Below, piece by piece: positions 45,315-53,648 of a stretch of DNA of 64,000 nucleotides. The stretch comes from CAYUZU01 sp964448675 (GTDB taxonomy: Bacteria; Planctomycetota; Phycisphaerae; UBA1845; Fen-1342). The notes below the pieces were generated by a model, which saw nothing but the letters and a program-made list of their open reading frames with translations, did no database searches and was not told the DNA's origin. How positions within the stretch are numbered: the stretch's first letter is position 1; every line of letters begins with the position of its first letter. The position numbers and the translations under genes are program-made. The DNA lies in NCBI GenBank assembly GCA_964448675.1, contig CAYUZU010000014.1, positions 1-64,000 of the forward strand. The letters run 5' to 3'.

Positions 45315-46445
45315 CTAGCCGGCGGCAACCTGCTTGGGGTTGCCGCTGGTCAGCTCACAGCCACACGACTTGCGTACGGCGAGCTCGCAGCGGTGCATGA
45401 TGTCGCGTGCCGGCAGTTGCGGGTTCTCGAGCCGGCTGATCATCGCGTCCATCGCCGACGCCCCGATGTCGCGCGTGGGCTGGTGCATGCTCGTCAGCGG
45501 CACCGGCAACGACGCAGAGAACGGCAGATCATCGAACCCGACGATGCGCACGTCGTCCGGCACCCGCACCCCGAGCACCGCGAGATGGTGCATCAGCAGT
45601 CGGGCCACGTCATCATTGATGCAGACGAATGCGTCCGCCTGCAATGCGAGCAAGCCACGCACGAAGTCGACATCATAGGTGGTCGCCCAACGCTGCACCC
45701 AATCGGGCTCCGGCGTGATGCCGTGGTCCACCAACGCGTCGCGATAGCCCGCCGCCCGTGCGGTGCTCGTGCTCACCGGCAGGTCGATCGTCACAAACAC
45801 GATCCGCCGACAGCCCTGCTTGAGCAGGTGCTGCGTGACCACGTAGCCGTTACGCCGGTTGTCGACGCCGACCAGGTCGTACGGGCTGCGGTCCGGGTAG
45901 TCCTGAATGTCGCGATCCAGCAGCACGACGGAGATTCCCGCTTCGGTCAGCCGCCGGGCAATCTGCCGGTTCGCATCCTGCCGGCTGCGCGGCGGGATGA
46001 GCGGGAGGAAAAAGACGCCAGCGACCTTGCGCTCGATGAAAGGCTGGCAAAACGCAGCGATGTCCTGCGGAACCGCTTCCGCTCGCCGGGCTACGGCGCC
46101 ACCAAAAAGCACGCCATAGCCGCACTTCTCGGCCCGGTGCAGGATTTCGCTGCAGACCGGCGCCAGGATGCCGCTCTCGGTGTGCGGTACAGTGAGGCCC
46201 AGCAGCCGGCTGGGCGCCCGCTTGAATTCGCGAACGAACGTCCCCGCGCCACGTCGCCGCGTGAGGTAGCCTTCCTGCTCGAGGTCGCGCAGCGCGCGGG
46301 CGATCGTCGGGCGGGACGCGTGATACCAGGACCCGAGTTCGGCCTCGGTCGGGATGCGCTGGCCGATGGCATACTCGCCGCTGAGGATCGCGTGGTGGAT
46401 CCGTTCATAGATCTCGCGGTGTTTGGCGATGTCGCGTGTGCTCAC
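45315..46445 (-). CDS. GntR-type regulator with LacI-like ligand-binding domain
   Basis: 376 residues from a GTG at 46445 with GGGAGAG 8 nt upstream. Residues 1-75 form a GntR winged helix (IYERIHHAILSGEYAIGQRI, PTEAELGSWYHASRPTIARA, YLTRRRGAGTFV). The rest is a periplasmic-binding-type domain of the LacI/GalR class (LLGLTVPHTESGILAPVCSE, VGVDNRRNGYVVTQHLLKQG, FVCINDDVARLLMHHLA, IVGFDDLPFSA). This GntR-head/LacI-body layout is that of AraR, so it probably responds to a sugar. It is divergent from the prepilin/PEP-CTERM cluster, and repeated TTTGTGT boxes lie between them. The last residues contain a CELAVRKSCGCE Cys cluster of unknown role. Confidence 0.93.
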   Translation of the reverse strand: MSTRDIAKHREIYERIHHAILSGEYAIGQRIPTEAELGSWYHASRPTIARALRDLEQEGYLTRRRGAGTFVREFKRAPSRLLGLTVPHTESGILAPVCSEILHRAEKCGYGVLFGGAVARRAEAVPQDIAAFCQPFIERKVAGVFFLPLIPPRSRQDANRQIARRLTEAGISVVLLDRDIQDYPDRSPYDLVGVDNRRNGYVVTQHLLKQGCRRIVFVTIDLPVSTSTARAAGYRDALVDHGITPEPDWVQRWATTYDVDFVRGLLALQADAFVCINDDVARLLMHHLAVLGVRVPDDVRIVGFDDLPFSASLPVPLTSMHQPTRDIGASAMDAMISRLENPQLPARDIMHRCELAVRKSCGCELTSGNPKQVAAG

Positions 46446-46516
46446 GGGTTCGCTCTCCCAACGGGCCGGCGAAGCGGAATCCAGAAGTGCCGAGACCTGG
46501 CTCGTCCCACCCTTTC

Positions 46517-46545
46517 CTTATACGGCAGGCGCGCGAAATTGTCAA
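46517..46545 (-). promoter_or_regulatory. Sigma-70-type promoter of the GntR/LacI regulator
   Basis: On the minus strand, TTGACA at 46545-46540, a 17-bp spacer, and TATAAG at 46522-46517, about 70 bp before the GTG start. Confidence 0.8.
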
Positions 46546-46618
46546 TTGTTTGTTATAGCATAAGTGCGGCCAAGCCGGGTGGCCAGGGTAGCATTCCGCA
46601 CCGGTTCGGTCCCCAATA

Positions 46619-46849
46619 GTTTGTGTTTCCATTTCGGCTCAGCGTACACAAACGCAGCCGATACCCGATTGAGATCGGCGCCTACAAGATCATGAAGCAG
46701 AACACCTTGCGCACCACGCGCCACAAACGAGCGCCCCATAGGGCACCAATATGAAACGGTTTACATTTGTGTGCGGGCTCGAAGCAGACCACGGTTCACG
46801 TTCTTGAACGGTCCCCACATACGCCCCTTGCGTTCGCCTTACTTTGTGT
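46619..46849. promoter_or_regulatory. Four TTTGTGT/ACACAAA boxes, candidate operators of the GntR/LacI regulator
   Basis: TTTGTGT occurs at 46620-46626, 46766-46772 and 46843-46849, and its complement ACACAAA at 46646-46652. The first two form a perfect 8-bp inverted repeat (GTTTGTGT/ACACAAAC). The last abuts and shares one base with the -35 hexamer at 46849. AraR, the best-known GntR/LacI hybrid, binds half-sites beginning ATTTGT. A CRE-like ATGAAACGGTTTACA lies at 46751-46765. This fits repression of the rightward promoter, but binding is inferred. Confidence 0.5.
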
Positions 46850-46877
46850 TGACACGCGCCGGCGCCGGCCTTATATT
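46849..46877 (+). promoter_or_regulatory. Strong sigma-70-type promoter of the prepilin/PEP-CTERM cluster
   Basis: TTGACA at 46849-46854, exactly 17 bp, then TATATT at 46872-46877. It lies ~58 bp before the ATG at 46936. A perfect inverted repeat TGTCAAA (46879-46885) / TTTGACA (46899-46905) covers the expected transcription start and could be an operator. Confidence 0.85.
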
Positions 46878-46935
46878 ATGTCAAACATGGCCGTAGACTT
46901 TGACAATGCATTTCTGATACGCAGAGGTACGCGAC

Positions 46936-47832
46936 ATGTCTTCCAGATCTGCTGACGCGCGGCGTTCAGGCTTCACCCTCATCGAGTTGCTTGTCGTCGT
47001 CGCGATCATCGCCTTGCTCATCTCCATCCTCCTCCCGTCGCTGCACCGTGCGCGGCAGCAGGCCAAGGTCGTCAAGTGCTCGGCCAATCTGCACGACATC
47101 GGCATCTCGCTGATGACCTACCAGAACGAATACCGCCGTTACCCCCATCAGAACTCGATGGGCGATGTGGACGCCCGCTCGGAACGCGAGGCCGCCGGCA
47201 TGTGGACCTACAGCGTTCACGAGGAGATCGCCTCGCACATGGGCGGCCTGGTGCTCGACGCCGAAGCCGAGGAACGCACCCGCACCCACGACGTGTTCTA
47301 CTGCCCCTTCGTGCCACCGGACATGGTCACCTTCTCCAACGAGCTGGCCGGCCCCGGCACGGGCAACGGCATCGAGTCGATGGAAGACATCTACATTCAC
47401 ATCAGCTACGTCTACACCGGTGCCCTGCACGAGGTGAAGAACGACCCCGCCGAGTGGGAGAGCACCGGCGCCGACTACGTGGACGAGCTGCTCGAGAGCG
47501 AGATCCTCCGCAAGCGCAAGAAGTACGTCGCCCGCGAGGGCAAGGCCGACGAGGTGCTCATGCTCGACACGGTCATGGCCTGGTTCGGCGGCGGCGACTG
47601 GCGGGTGAACCATGGCGTCGGCTGGGGGCTCAACCCCTCGCGCGAGCCGCACTTGCCGTCGAGCTTCTTCGGGGCCAACGAGTTGTTCGGCGACGGCCAT
47701 GTCGAGCAGAAGAAGGCCAACGACTTCCCCGAGCTCATCAAGGCCCAGACGGTTTTCGACCTCAAACGCAACGCGACTTTCGGCTTCGGCGGCGCGACGA
47801 ACCTGATGCCGCTGGACGTCATCTGGTGGTAA
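46936..47832 (+). CDS. Prepilin-type protein with H-X9-DG-like C-terminus
   Basis: 298 residues. The type IV prepilin signal is intact: SG before F13 and then FTLIELLVVVAIIALLISIL, with Glu at mature position 5 and a peptidase cleavage site between Gly12 and Phe13. CSANLHDIGISLMTYQNEYR and the late FFGANELFGDGHVEQKKAND match the H-X9-DG pseudopilin family expanded in Planctomycetes and relatives. It is probably assembled or displayed by a type II/IV-like system. It is the first gene after a strong promoter, with a dockerin-like protein 48 bp downstream and a PEP-CTERM protein after that. Confidence 0.93.
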   Translation: MSSRSADARRSGFTLIELLVVVAIIALLISILLPSLHRARQQAKVVKCSANLHDIGISLMTYQNEYRRYPHQNSMGDVDARSEREAAGMWTYSVHEEIASHMGGLVLDAEAEERTRTHDVFYCPFVPPDMVTFSNELAGPGTGNGIESMEDIYIHISYVYTGALHEVKNDPAEWESTGADYVDELLESEILRKRKKYVAREGKADEVLMLDTVMAWFGGGDWRVNHGVGWGLNPSREPHLPSSFFGANELFGDGHVEQKKANDFPELIKAQTVFDLKRNATFGFGGATNLMPLDVIWW

Positions 47833-47880
47833 GCAGCACGACCTGACCTTAACGGCACAATACTCTGGAGGAAAAGCGGC

Positions 47881-48954
47881 ATGAGGAACACACGCACATG
47901 GCTGGTCGGCCTGACGTTGCTGGCGCTTCCGCTGGCGGCGACCGGGCAGGTGTTGAGCGACTACGACTACTCCGAATTCAGTCTCGACGCCCCGCCGCCT
48001 GATATCGATCGCTACATCGCCCTCGACGACATGATCGCCTTCACGACCGTCGGCGCGGGCGCCGAGTTCGAGTCCGGCGACGTCGACCCCAACAACTTCG
48101 TCGAGTGCTTCAACTTCAACTACCTCGGCTGCCTCGAGCAGTTCAACGGCGAAGAGAACCCGTATGAGTGGCCCGTCCCGGGGTTCTGGCACGGTGCCAG
48201 CGATTCCTCACCCGAGCGCTGGATGCCTGAACTCACCGACGGCACCGGCATCTTCGCCGCCCCGCTGCGCGACTTCGCCTATGCGTCCAACGTCTTCCGT
48301 TACGATTTCGACGAACCCGTCGACATCGGCGAAATCGTCGTCTGGACCGAGGACAACAGCAAGATGGCACGCGCCTTCATGCACTACGACGTCTTCGTCT
48401 CCTACGACGACTCGCTTCAGGACCTGGCCCCCCTCGCGACGGGCGTCACCAACGGCGAATTCGGTATCACCACCAACCCCGGCCTGTACAATTCCAGCTA
48501 CACGCACGTCTACGACTGTGCGTCGCAGACGCTGGCCACCGGCGTGACCAAGATCCGCTTCGTCTTCTACAACGTCAGCTACGACAGCAGTGACTTGTTC
48601 GTCGATCCCTGGCGCGGCTACTGGCACCCCGCCAACAGCCCCGCCTGGAACGCCTGCGAAGACACGTACCCCGCCGACTGGCAGGACGTGGACGGTCGCC
48701 AGAAGCCCTTCGTCGCGTCGTGGATTGCCGAAATCGACATCCTCGAGCCGCAGCCCGCGCCTCTGCCGGGCGACGGCAACGGTGACGGAATGGTCGACAT
48801 CGACGACCTGGCCGACATGGCCACGAACCTGACCGGCCCCGACAAGGGCCCGCTGACGTATGGCCGGCGGGCATACGACTTCGAGCTGCCCAGCCGCGAC
48901 TGCGACATTGATCTCGTCGACGTCGCCGGCATGCAGGTCGCCTTCATGCAGTAG
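47881..48954 (+). CDS. Secreted protein with dockerin-like C-terminus
   Basis: 357 residues; GGAGGAAAAG precedes the ATG. A signal peptide (WLVGLTLLALPLAATGQV) is followed by a beta-rich domain with aromatic and Asp-rich strands (IGEIVVWTEDNSKMARAF, YDVFVSYDDSLQDLA) that could be a discoidin-like carbohydrate-binding fold. The C-terminus has DGNGDGMVDIDDLADMATNL and CDIDLVDVAGMQ, resembling dockerin type I calcium loops separated by a short insert. This version differs from the NWRDID type at 0-3.4 kb. No cohesin is in the window. A terminator-like hairpin follows. The target ligand is unknown. Confidence 0.82.
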   Translation: MRNTRTWLVGLTLLALPLAATGQVLSDYDYSEFSLDAPPPDIDRYIALDDMIAFTTVGAGAEFESGDVDPNNFVECFNFNYLGCLEQFNGEENPYEWPVPGFWHGASDSSPERWMPELTDGTGIFAAPLRDFAYASNVFRYDFDEPVDIGEIVVWTEDNSKMARAFMHYDVFVSYDDSLQDLAPLATGVTNGEFGITTNPGLYNSSYTHVYDCASQTLATGVTKIRFVFYNVSYDSSDLFVDPWRGYWHPANSPAWNACEDTYPADWQDVDGRQKPFVASWIAEIDILEPQPAPLPGDGNGDGMVDIDDLADMATNLTGPDKGPLTYGRRAYDFELPSRDCDIDLVDVAGMQVAFMQ

Positions 48955-48967
48955 TCTTTGTGTTGCA

Positions 48968-49001
48968 CGGCGCTCCGCTCGCCGGACGGAGCGCCGCTTT
49001 T
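48968..49001 (+). terminator. Terminator or attenuator between the dockerin-like and PEP-CTERM genes
   Basis: CGGCGCTCCG (48968-48977) pairs perfectly with CGGAGCGCCG (48987-48996) and is followed by CTTTT. It could reduce read-through into the PEP-CTERM gene at 49106. Confidence 0.7.
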
Positions 49002-49105
49002 CGAACAACGGCAGGAGAGAGGCGAGGACGCGACCGTCCTCTATGGACGAACTTGAGGAAGAATCAACTTCCGCATTCCACACATTTCACTTGGAGGAGA
49101 GAATC

Positions 49106-49783
49106 ATGAAGAAGAGTCTGGCGATTGCGGCGATGCTCGTCGCGACGGTTTCCTTTGCGCAAGCCAACATGCTCGTCAACGCCGGCTTCGAGATCCCCGG
49201 CAGCTCCAATCAGGCTGCACACTGGGACAGCAGTTTCCAGTATCCCCATGCGGCAACCGGTTGGGCGGGTGGTTCCGATCAGCATCCTGAGCTCGAGGAC
49301 ACCCTCTCGTTCCTGAACGGCGACCCTGCCGACGGCCGGCAGTGGACGATGCAGACCCTCAGCTCGGACGAGACCCTCTACCAGGATTCGGTCCGCGCCG
49401 GCGTCGATCATCCCTTCCAGCCGAACACCACCTACACCTTCGACGGCTGGATCTACCAGGGCAGCGAGCCCCTCGGCGAGATGTCCTTTGAGATCGGCTA
49501 CCTCAGCGTCATTGACGGTGGCACCAACATGTACGACCTGAACAGCTTCGTCCCGCTGGCCTCCATGTCGTACACCGTCACCGACCTCTGGCGTCAGGTC
49601 GACGGCGTCACCTACACCACCGGCGACACCGGCCCCGAGCTCGGCCTCCCGATCACCGTCAAGGTCCGGGCGCTCGACCTCACCGGCGGCAGCGACGACA
49701 TCTGGTACGACGCTTTCACGCTCACGCCCGAGCCCACCAGCCTGCTGCTGCTGTCGCTCGGCCTGCTGCTGCGTCGTCGCTAG
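49106..49783 (+). CDS. PEP-CTERM sorting-domain protein
   Basis: 225 residues; GGAGGAGAG lies 4 nt before the ATG. A signal peptide (KKSLAIAAMLVATVSFAQA) is followed by a jelly-roll-like domain beginning NMLVNAGFEIPG, a form common in carbohydrate-binding PEP-CTERM proteins. The C-terminus is TPEPTSLLLLSLGLLLRRR: a PEP motif, hydrophobic helix and Arg cluster, the target of exosortase-type processing. The exosortase itself is not in the window. It ends the cluster headed by the prepilin-type protein. Confidence 0.92.
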   Translation: MKKSLAIAAMLVATVSFAQANMLVNAGFEIPGSSNQAAHWDSSFQYPHAATGWAGGSDQHPELEDTLSFLNGDPADGRQWTMQTLSSDETLYQDSVRAGVDHPFQPNTTYTFDGWIYQGSEPLGEMSFEIGYLSVIDGGTNMYDLNSFVPLASMSYTVTDLWRQVDGVTYTTGDTGPELGLPITVKVRALDLTGGSDDIWYDAFTLTPEPTSLLLLSLGLLLRRR

Positions 49784-49834
49784 ACCAAACAGCGTATCCG
49801 GCACGTTAGCGTAGGGTGCGCGTGCCTGACCAAT

Positions 49835-49869
49835 GGCCGCGGAGCGATTGGGTCGTTCCGCGGCCTTTT
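49835..49869 (+). terminator. Rho-independent terminator after the PEP-CTERM gene
   Basis: GGCCGCGGA (49835-49843) pairs perfectly with TCCGCGGCC (49857-49865), followed by TTTTCT. Confidence 0.85.
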
Positions 49870-49923
49870 CTACGCGCTGACGTACACCCCCTCCCCCTTC
49901 AATCGCCATTCGCCATATCTATC

Positions 49924-51987
49924 TTACGCTGGCGCGATCTTGGCATTCGACGCCGCTGCCGTCCGGGCCGCGGTGTGTTCGCGCGGTTGCTCGGTCCCCG
50001 GCGGCTCCAGGTAGAACTCGGGAACGATCTGCTTCAGGCGCAGCCGGGCCTGCTGCACGTCGCCGTTGAGCTGGTCAGCGTCCATCACGAGACGATCGAT
50101 CATGTCGACCAGCCACTGCCACTTGACCTCGATGTTCTGCCAGATGCCGACCTTCGGATGGGCAGTACGCGACACGTCCTCGCCCTCGATCATCAGCTCC
50201 TCATAGAGCTTCTCGCCAGGGCGCATGCCGCTGAAGTTGATCATGATGTCGACATCCGGGCGGAACCCCGAGAGCGTGATCATCTCGCGCGCCAGTTCGA
50301 CGATCTTCACCGGCTCGCCCATGTCCAGCACGAATACCTCGCCACCGTTGCCCATCGACGCGGCCTGGAGCACGAGTTGCGACGCCTCCGGAATCGTCAT
50401 GAAGTAGCGCACCATCTCCGGATGCGTCACCGTGACGGGGCCGCCGCGAGCGATTTGCTCGCGGAAGATGGGGATCACGCTGCCGCTGCTGCCGAGCACG
50501 TTGCCGAAACGTACCGTGACGAACTGTGTGTCGGAGCGCGCGTTGAGGCCCTGGATGTACATCTCCGCGACGCGCTTGGAGCACCCCATCACGCTGGTCG
50601 GGTTGACGGCCTTGTCGGTGGAGATCATCACGAACTTCTCGCAGCCGTAGCGCGCGGCCATGTCGGCCACCGTGCGTGTGCCGCGTACGTTGTTCTTGAT
50701 GGCCTCGCCGGGGTTGTACTCCATCATCGGCACGTGCTTGTGGGCGGCGGCGTGGAAGACCGCGGTCGGCCGCTCGTGACCGAAGACCGTGTCCATGCGG
50801 ACCGCATCGGCCACGTCCGCCACGTACGGCACCACGTCGATCTCCGGGAAGCTGCTGCGCAGCTCGCGGTCGATCAGGAACAGGCTCGGCTCCGACCGCT
50901 CGACCAGGCCCAGCCGTCGCGGCTTGAACCGCGCGATCTGCCGGCACATCTCGGCGCCGATCGACCCACCGGCGCCGGTGACCATGATTGCCCGGTCACG
51001 GATAAACTTGGCGATTTCCTCGTCGTCGAGCCGCACGGGCGCCCGGCCGAGCAGATCGTTGATGTCGACGTCGCGGATTTCCTTGACCGAGGCCCGTCCC
51101 TCGATCAGGTCCGTCAACGCCGGCAGCGTCTTGAACCGCAGGTTTGTGCCCTGGCACAGCTCGACCACCTGACGGAGCCGCTGCCGCGAAGCGGAGGGGA
51201 TCGCGATCAGGATCTCGTCGACGGCGTACTCGCGGCAGACGGATCCGATGTCCTCGATGGGGGCCAGAACCTCGAAGCCGTGGATCTGCGTGTGCAGTTT
51301 GCCGCGGTCGTCGTCGAGGAAGCCGACGATGCGGTAGCGCTGCTCCGGCATGCGCATGATCTCGCGCACGGCGTTCTCGGCCGCGTTGCCTGCACCGACG
51401 ATCAGCAGCTTGGGGACGACCCCGTCCGCCATCGGCCGCACTTCCTCGTGATAAAGCCGTACGGCCAGCCGCGCGCCGACCACCAGCGCGATGGTCAGCC
51501 CGAAGTCGAGCAGGAAGACCGAATCGGGAAAGCGGTCGTCGAAGATCTGCGTGTCGATGCCGAAGACCTGGGCGTTCTGCAGGCCATAGTAGAGCACGAA
51601 GATCGCAAGAAAGGCGACCCAGACCGCCCGCGTCACGCTGAACACGTCCCGCAGGCTGACATAGCGCCACGATGCCCGGTGCAGCCCCATCAGCACGAAG
51701 ACGGTCAGCTTGATCGCGACCACCGGCACCAGCAGCGGCAGGAAGAACTCCGTCAGCCAGTCGCTGGCCCCCGCCGGCACCGGCTGCACCGTCGTGTACA
51801 GGCTCTTGATCCAGCGGATCGGCGCCCCGAGGGTCGGCGAGCCCTTGAAGTTGTACGCCAGGCCGAACGCGAGCAGCCACGCAACCGCGAACAGCAGCAC
51901 GTGCACCAGGACGCTGACGACAATGCCCTTGCGATAGCCGCTGCCCCCCCAGGTCGCGTCGGAATTCGTGCCGGGTTGCTCGCTCAT
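49924..51987 (-). CDS. Membrane-bound nucleotide-sugar 4,6-dehydratase (WbpM/CapD-like)
   Basis: 687 residues. Four membrane helices lie in the first ~170 residues, followed by a CoA-binding-like domain (KLLIVGAGNAAENAVREIMR, EILIAIPSASRQRLR) and a C-terminal Rossmann dehydratase domain: MVTGAGGSIGAEMCRQIARF, VFHAAAHKHVPMMEYNPGEA and STDKAVNPTSVMGCSKRVAE. The last has Met where classical enzymes have the catalytic Tyr, as in WbpM. It dehydrates a UDP-HexNAc to a 4-keto-6-deoxy sugar for polysaccharide. Its C-terminus faces the terminator of the PEP-CTERM gene. Confidence 0.93.
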   Translation of the reverse strand: MSEQPGTNSDATWGGSGYRKGIVVSVLVHVLLFAVAWLLAFGLAYNFKGSPTLGAPIRWIKSLYTTVQPVPAGASDWLTEFFLPLLVPVVAIKLTVFVLMGLHRASWRYVSLRDVFSVTRAVWVAFLAIFVLYYGLQNAQVFGIDTQIFDDRFPDSVFLLDFGLTIALVVGARLAVRLYHEEVRPMADGVVPKLLIVGAGNAAENAVREIMRMPEQRYRIVGFLDDDRGKLHTQIHGFEVLAPIEDIGSVCREYAVDEILIAIPSASRQRLRQVVELCQGTNLRFKTLPALTDLIEGRASVKEIRDVDINDLLGRAPVRLDDEEIAKFIRDRAIMVTGAGGSIGAEMCRQIARFKPRRLGLVERSEPSLFLIDRELRSSFPEIDVVPYVADVADAVRMDTVFGHERPTAVFHAAAHKHVPMMEYNPGEAIKNNVRGTRTVADMAARYGCEKFVMISTDKAVNPTSVMGCSKRVAEMYIQGLNARSDTQFVTVRFGNVLGSSGSVIPIFREQIARGGPVTVTHPEMVRYFMTIPEASQLVLQAASMGNGGEVFVLDMGEPVKIVELAREMITLSGFRPDVDIMINFSGMRPGEKLYEELMIEGEDVSRTAHPKVGIWQNIEVKWQWLVDMIDRLVMDADQLNGDVQQARLRLKQIVPEFYLEPPGTEQPREHTAARTAAASNAKIAPA

Positions 51988-52116
51988 GACCCTTGTTTCA
52001 AGCTGAACCTGTCGTAATCACCTGGTTGATCAGCCAGCCGGCGCTCCGTGTCGATCCACCGCGGCCACACGCCGCTGACCGCTTCCGCGGCCAGGATGCG
52101 GGCGGCGCTGCGGATC

Positions 52117-53286
52117 TCAGCGCCGCGTCTGCTGCTGCAGCTCCAGCGCCATGCTCAACACGGGCGCCATGCGTTCGATGTCTTCCGCGCCCCGGCCGAG
52201 CTCCAATACGCGATCCGCGGCGGTGGCGGCCCGGGTCATGTCGCCCAGCTGCCAGGCGCAATAGGCCGACAGCAGCCACGCACTCGGCTCACTCGAATTC
52301 AAGTCACCCAGCCGGACGTAGCGGCGCATCTGCGCGGCGACGATCGCCGAGCGCCCGTCGTCGTCGACATCGCCGTAGTACCTGTGCACGTTGCGGGCGC
52401 TTTCGTCACCGTCGTCTTCGGCGAAGAGCGTCGGCTCGCGGCGATAGGCTTCGACGAGGTAGTACGTCGCCAGTGAGGGCCGTTCGCGCTCCAGTGCATC
52501 ATGCGCGAGCAGGAGCGATGGAATGTGCTCATCCGGGGTCATATCACGTGCGATTTGCAGCAGCTCGCGGGCTCGGTCGAGGTGAAGCGGGCACTCGCGG
52601 CAGTTCGGGAATCGGCCAGTTTCGGGGTCGCGTGCCTCGACGGTGCCCTGCTCGAACTCGAAGAGGGCGCGTTGCTCGGCGCGCTGCACGCGGCGCTCGT
52701 TGTGCTCGATCAGCTCGTCGGTCAGGTTGTCGAACGCCGGCGTCGCCGGGCCCTCGGGCGTCGCGTTGAGCCCAACCAAGCGGTGAAAGCGGGTCTGATG
52801 CCGATCGGGGGTGTAGAGGTGGGCATCGACAGTCGGCAGGCGGCGGCCGCGGTGGTCCATTGTCGGCGGCGCGACCGAGAGCACGGGCACCATGCCAGGC
52901 ACGATGCTCGCCGCCCCAGTCCGATACCCGGTCCATGAGAGCGTGGCCCCGCGGGGCGCTCCAAGCGGCATTCGCAACCCGGTCTGCGCGATCGCGAGCG
53001 ATCGTGGCAGCCGACTTTGCGCCGCGGCCCCCCGGCCGCGATTCTGGTACGTGCGCGAGAATTGGAATGCGTCCTGGCCGAACATGGAGACTTGACGCTG
53101 TGGCGTTTGCAGCCCACGCCTGGCGCGTGTGAATCGGCCGCCGAGCTGCAGCGAAGCACCACGCGAACTCGGCCGGTCCAGCACAGCGCCGGTTCGTGAG
53201 CCGGTTACGCGCGTCTGGCCGCACGTGGCGGCCACGAAGCCGCTGATGCACGCCAGCGCGAGCAAGCCGGGCAGCCAAGACCTCAT
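52117..53286 (-). CDS. Secreted hypothetical protein with TPR-like helical C-terminus
   Basis: 389 residues; GAGGAGAA lies 5 nt before the ATG. A signal peptide (WLPGLLALACISGFVAATCG) is followed by an Arg/Gly/Ser-rich low-complexity region to about residue 170, then a helical region (LHLDRARELLQIARDMTPDE, LATYYLVEAYRREP, LLSAYCAWQLGDMTRAATAA) with the spacing of tetratricopeptide repeats. It probably mediates protein contacts in the envelope. CRECPLH in the middle could bind metal or form a disulfide. A weak TTGGCC-N18-TATTAT promoter lies at 53326-53355 on the minus strand. No known family is recognised. Confidence 0.75.
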   Translation of the reverse strand: MRSWLPGLLALACISGFVAATCGQTRVTGSRTGAVLDRPSSRGASLQLGGRFTRARRGLQTPQRQVSMFGQDAFQFSRTYQNRGRGAAAQSRLPRSLAIAQTGLRMPLGAPRGATLSWTGYRTGAASIVPGMVPVLSVAPPTMDHRGRRLPTVDAHLYTPDRHQTRFHRLVGLNATPEGPATPAFDNLTDELIEHNERRVQRAEQRALFEFEQGTVEARDPETGRFPNCRECPLHLDRARELLQIARDMTPDEHIPSLLLAHDALERERPSLATYYLVEAYRREPTLFAEDDGDESARNVHRYYGDVDDDGRSAIVAAQMRRYVRLGDLNSSEPSAWLLSAYCAWQLGDMTRAATAADRVLELGRGAEDIERMAPVLSMALELQQQTRR

Positions 53287-53648
53287 TGCGTTCTCCTCGG
53301 TCCAGCGGAACAGGCCAAAGCCCTAATAATACTATCATCGGTCAGGAAGGGCCAACGCCCGAATGGGTGGCGGCGCCCGTCCCGTGCCCCCCTCTCCGGT
53401 AGTACGCCGGAGTCGATCGCCTGTTCGCAAGGTCGCTGCCCCGGTGGCGGCACAAACGGTCCGGGCTCCCGGTGCGGCGTACATTATCGGTCTGCGCGAC
53501 CGACGGCGTCCGGGCTCCGCCAGCGCCCCTATCGCCGCCGGCGGCTTGGAACGACGCGGCTCAGGCGGTACGCTGGCCCGGTTGCCCGCCGCTAGCGTCG
53601 CGCCGGGCGGCAGCGTACGGGGGCCGCGGCGCGTCGAGGAGAAACGCC
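53287..53648. other. Non-coding divergent region before the DAHP synthase gene
   Basis: 362 bp without a convincing gene. The left end holds the ribosome-binding site and a weak promoter of the minus-strand gene. The rest is GC-rich. The DAHP frame stays open upstream to 53472, but that extension is Ala/Pro/Arg-rich and lacks a start signal. Confidence 0.55.

Noticed and set aside
49816..52017. Long plus-strand open frame opposite the sugar-nucleotide dehydratase
   Set aside because: The antisense product is His/Arg/Asp-rich without domains, while the minus strand has all motifs of a WbpM-type enzyme.
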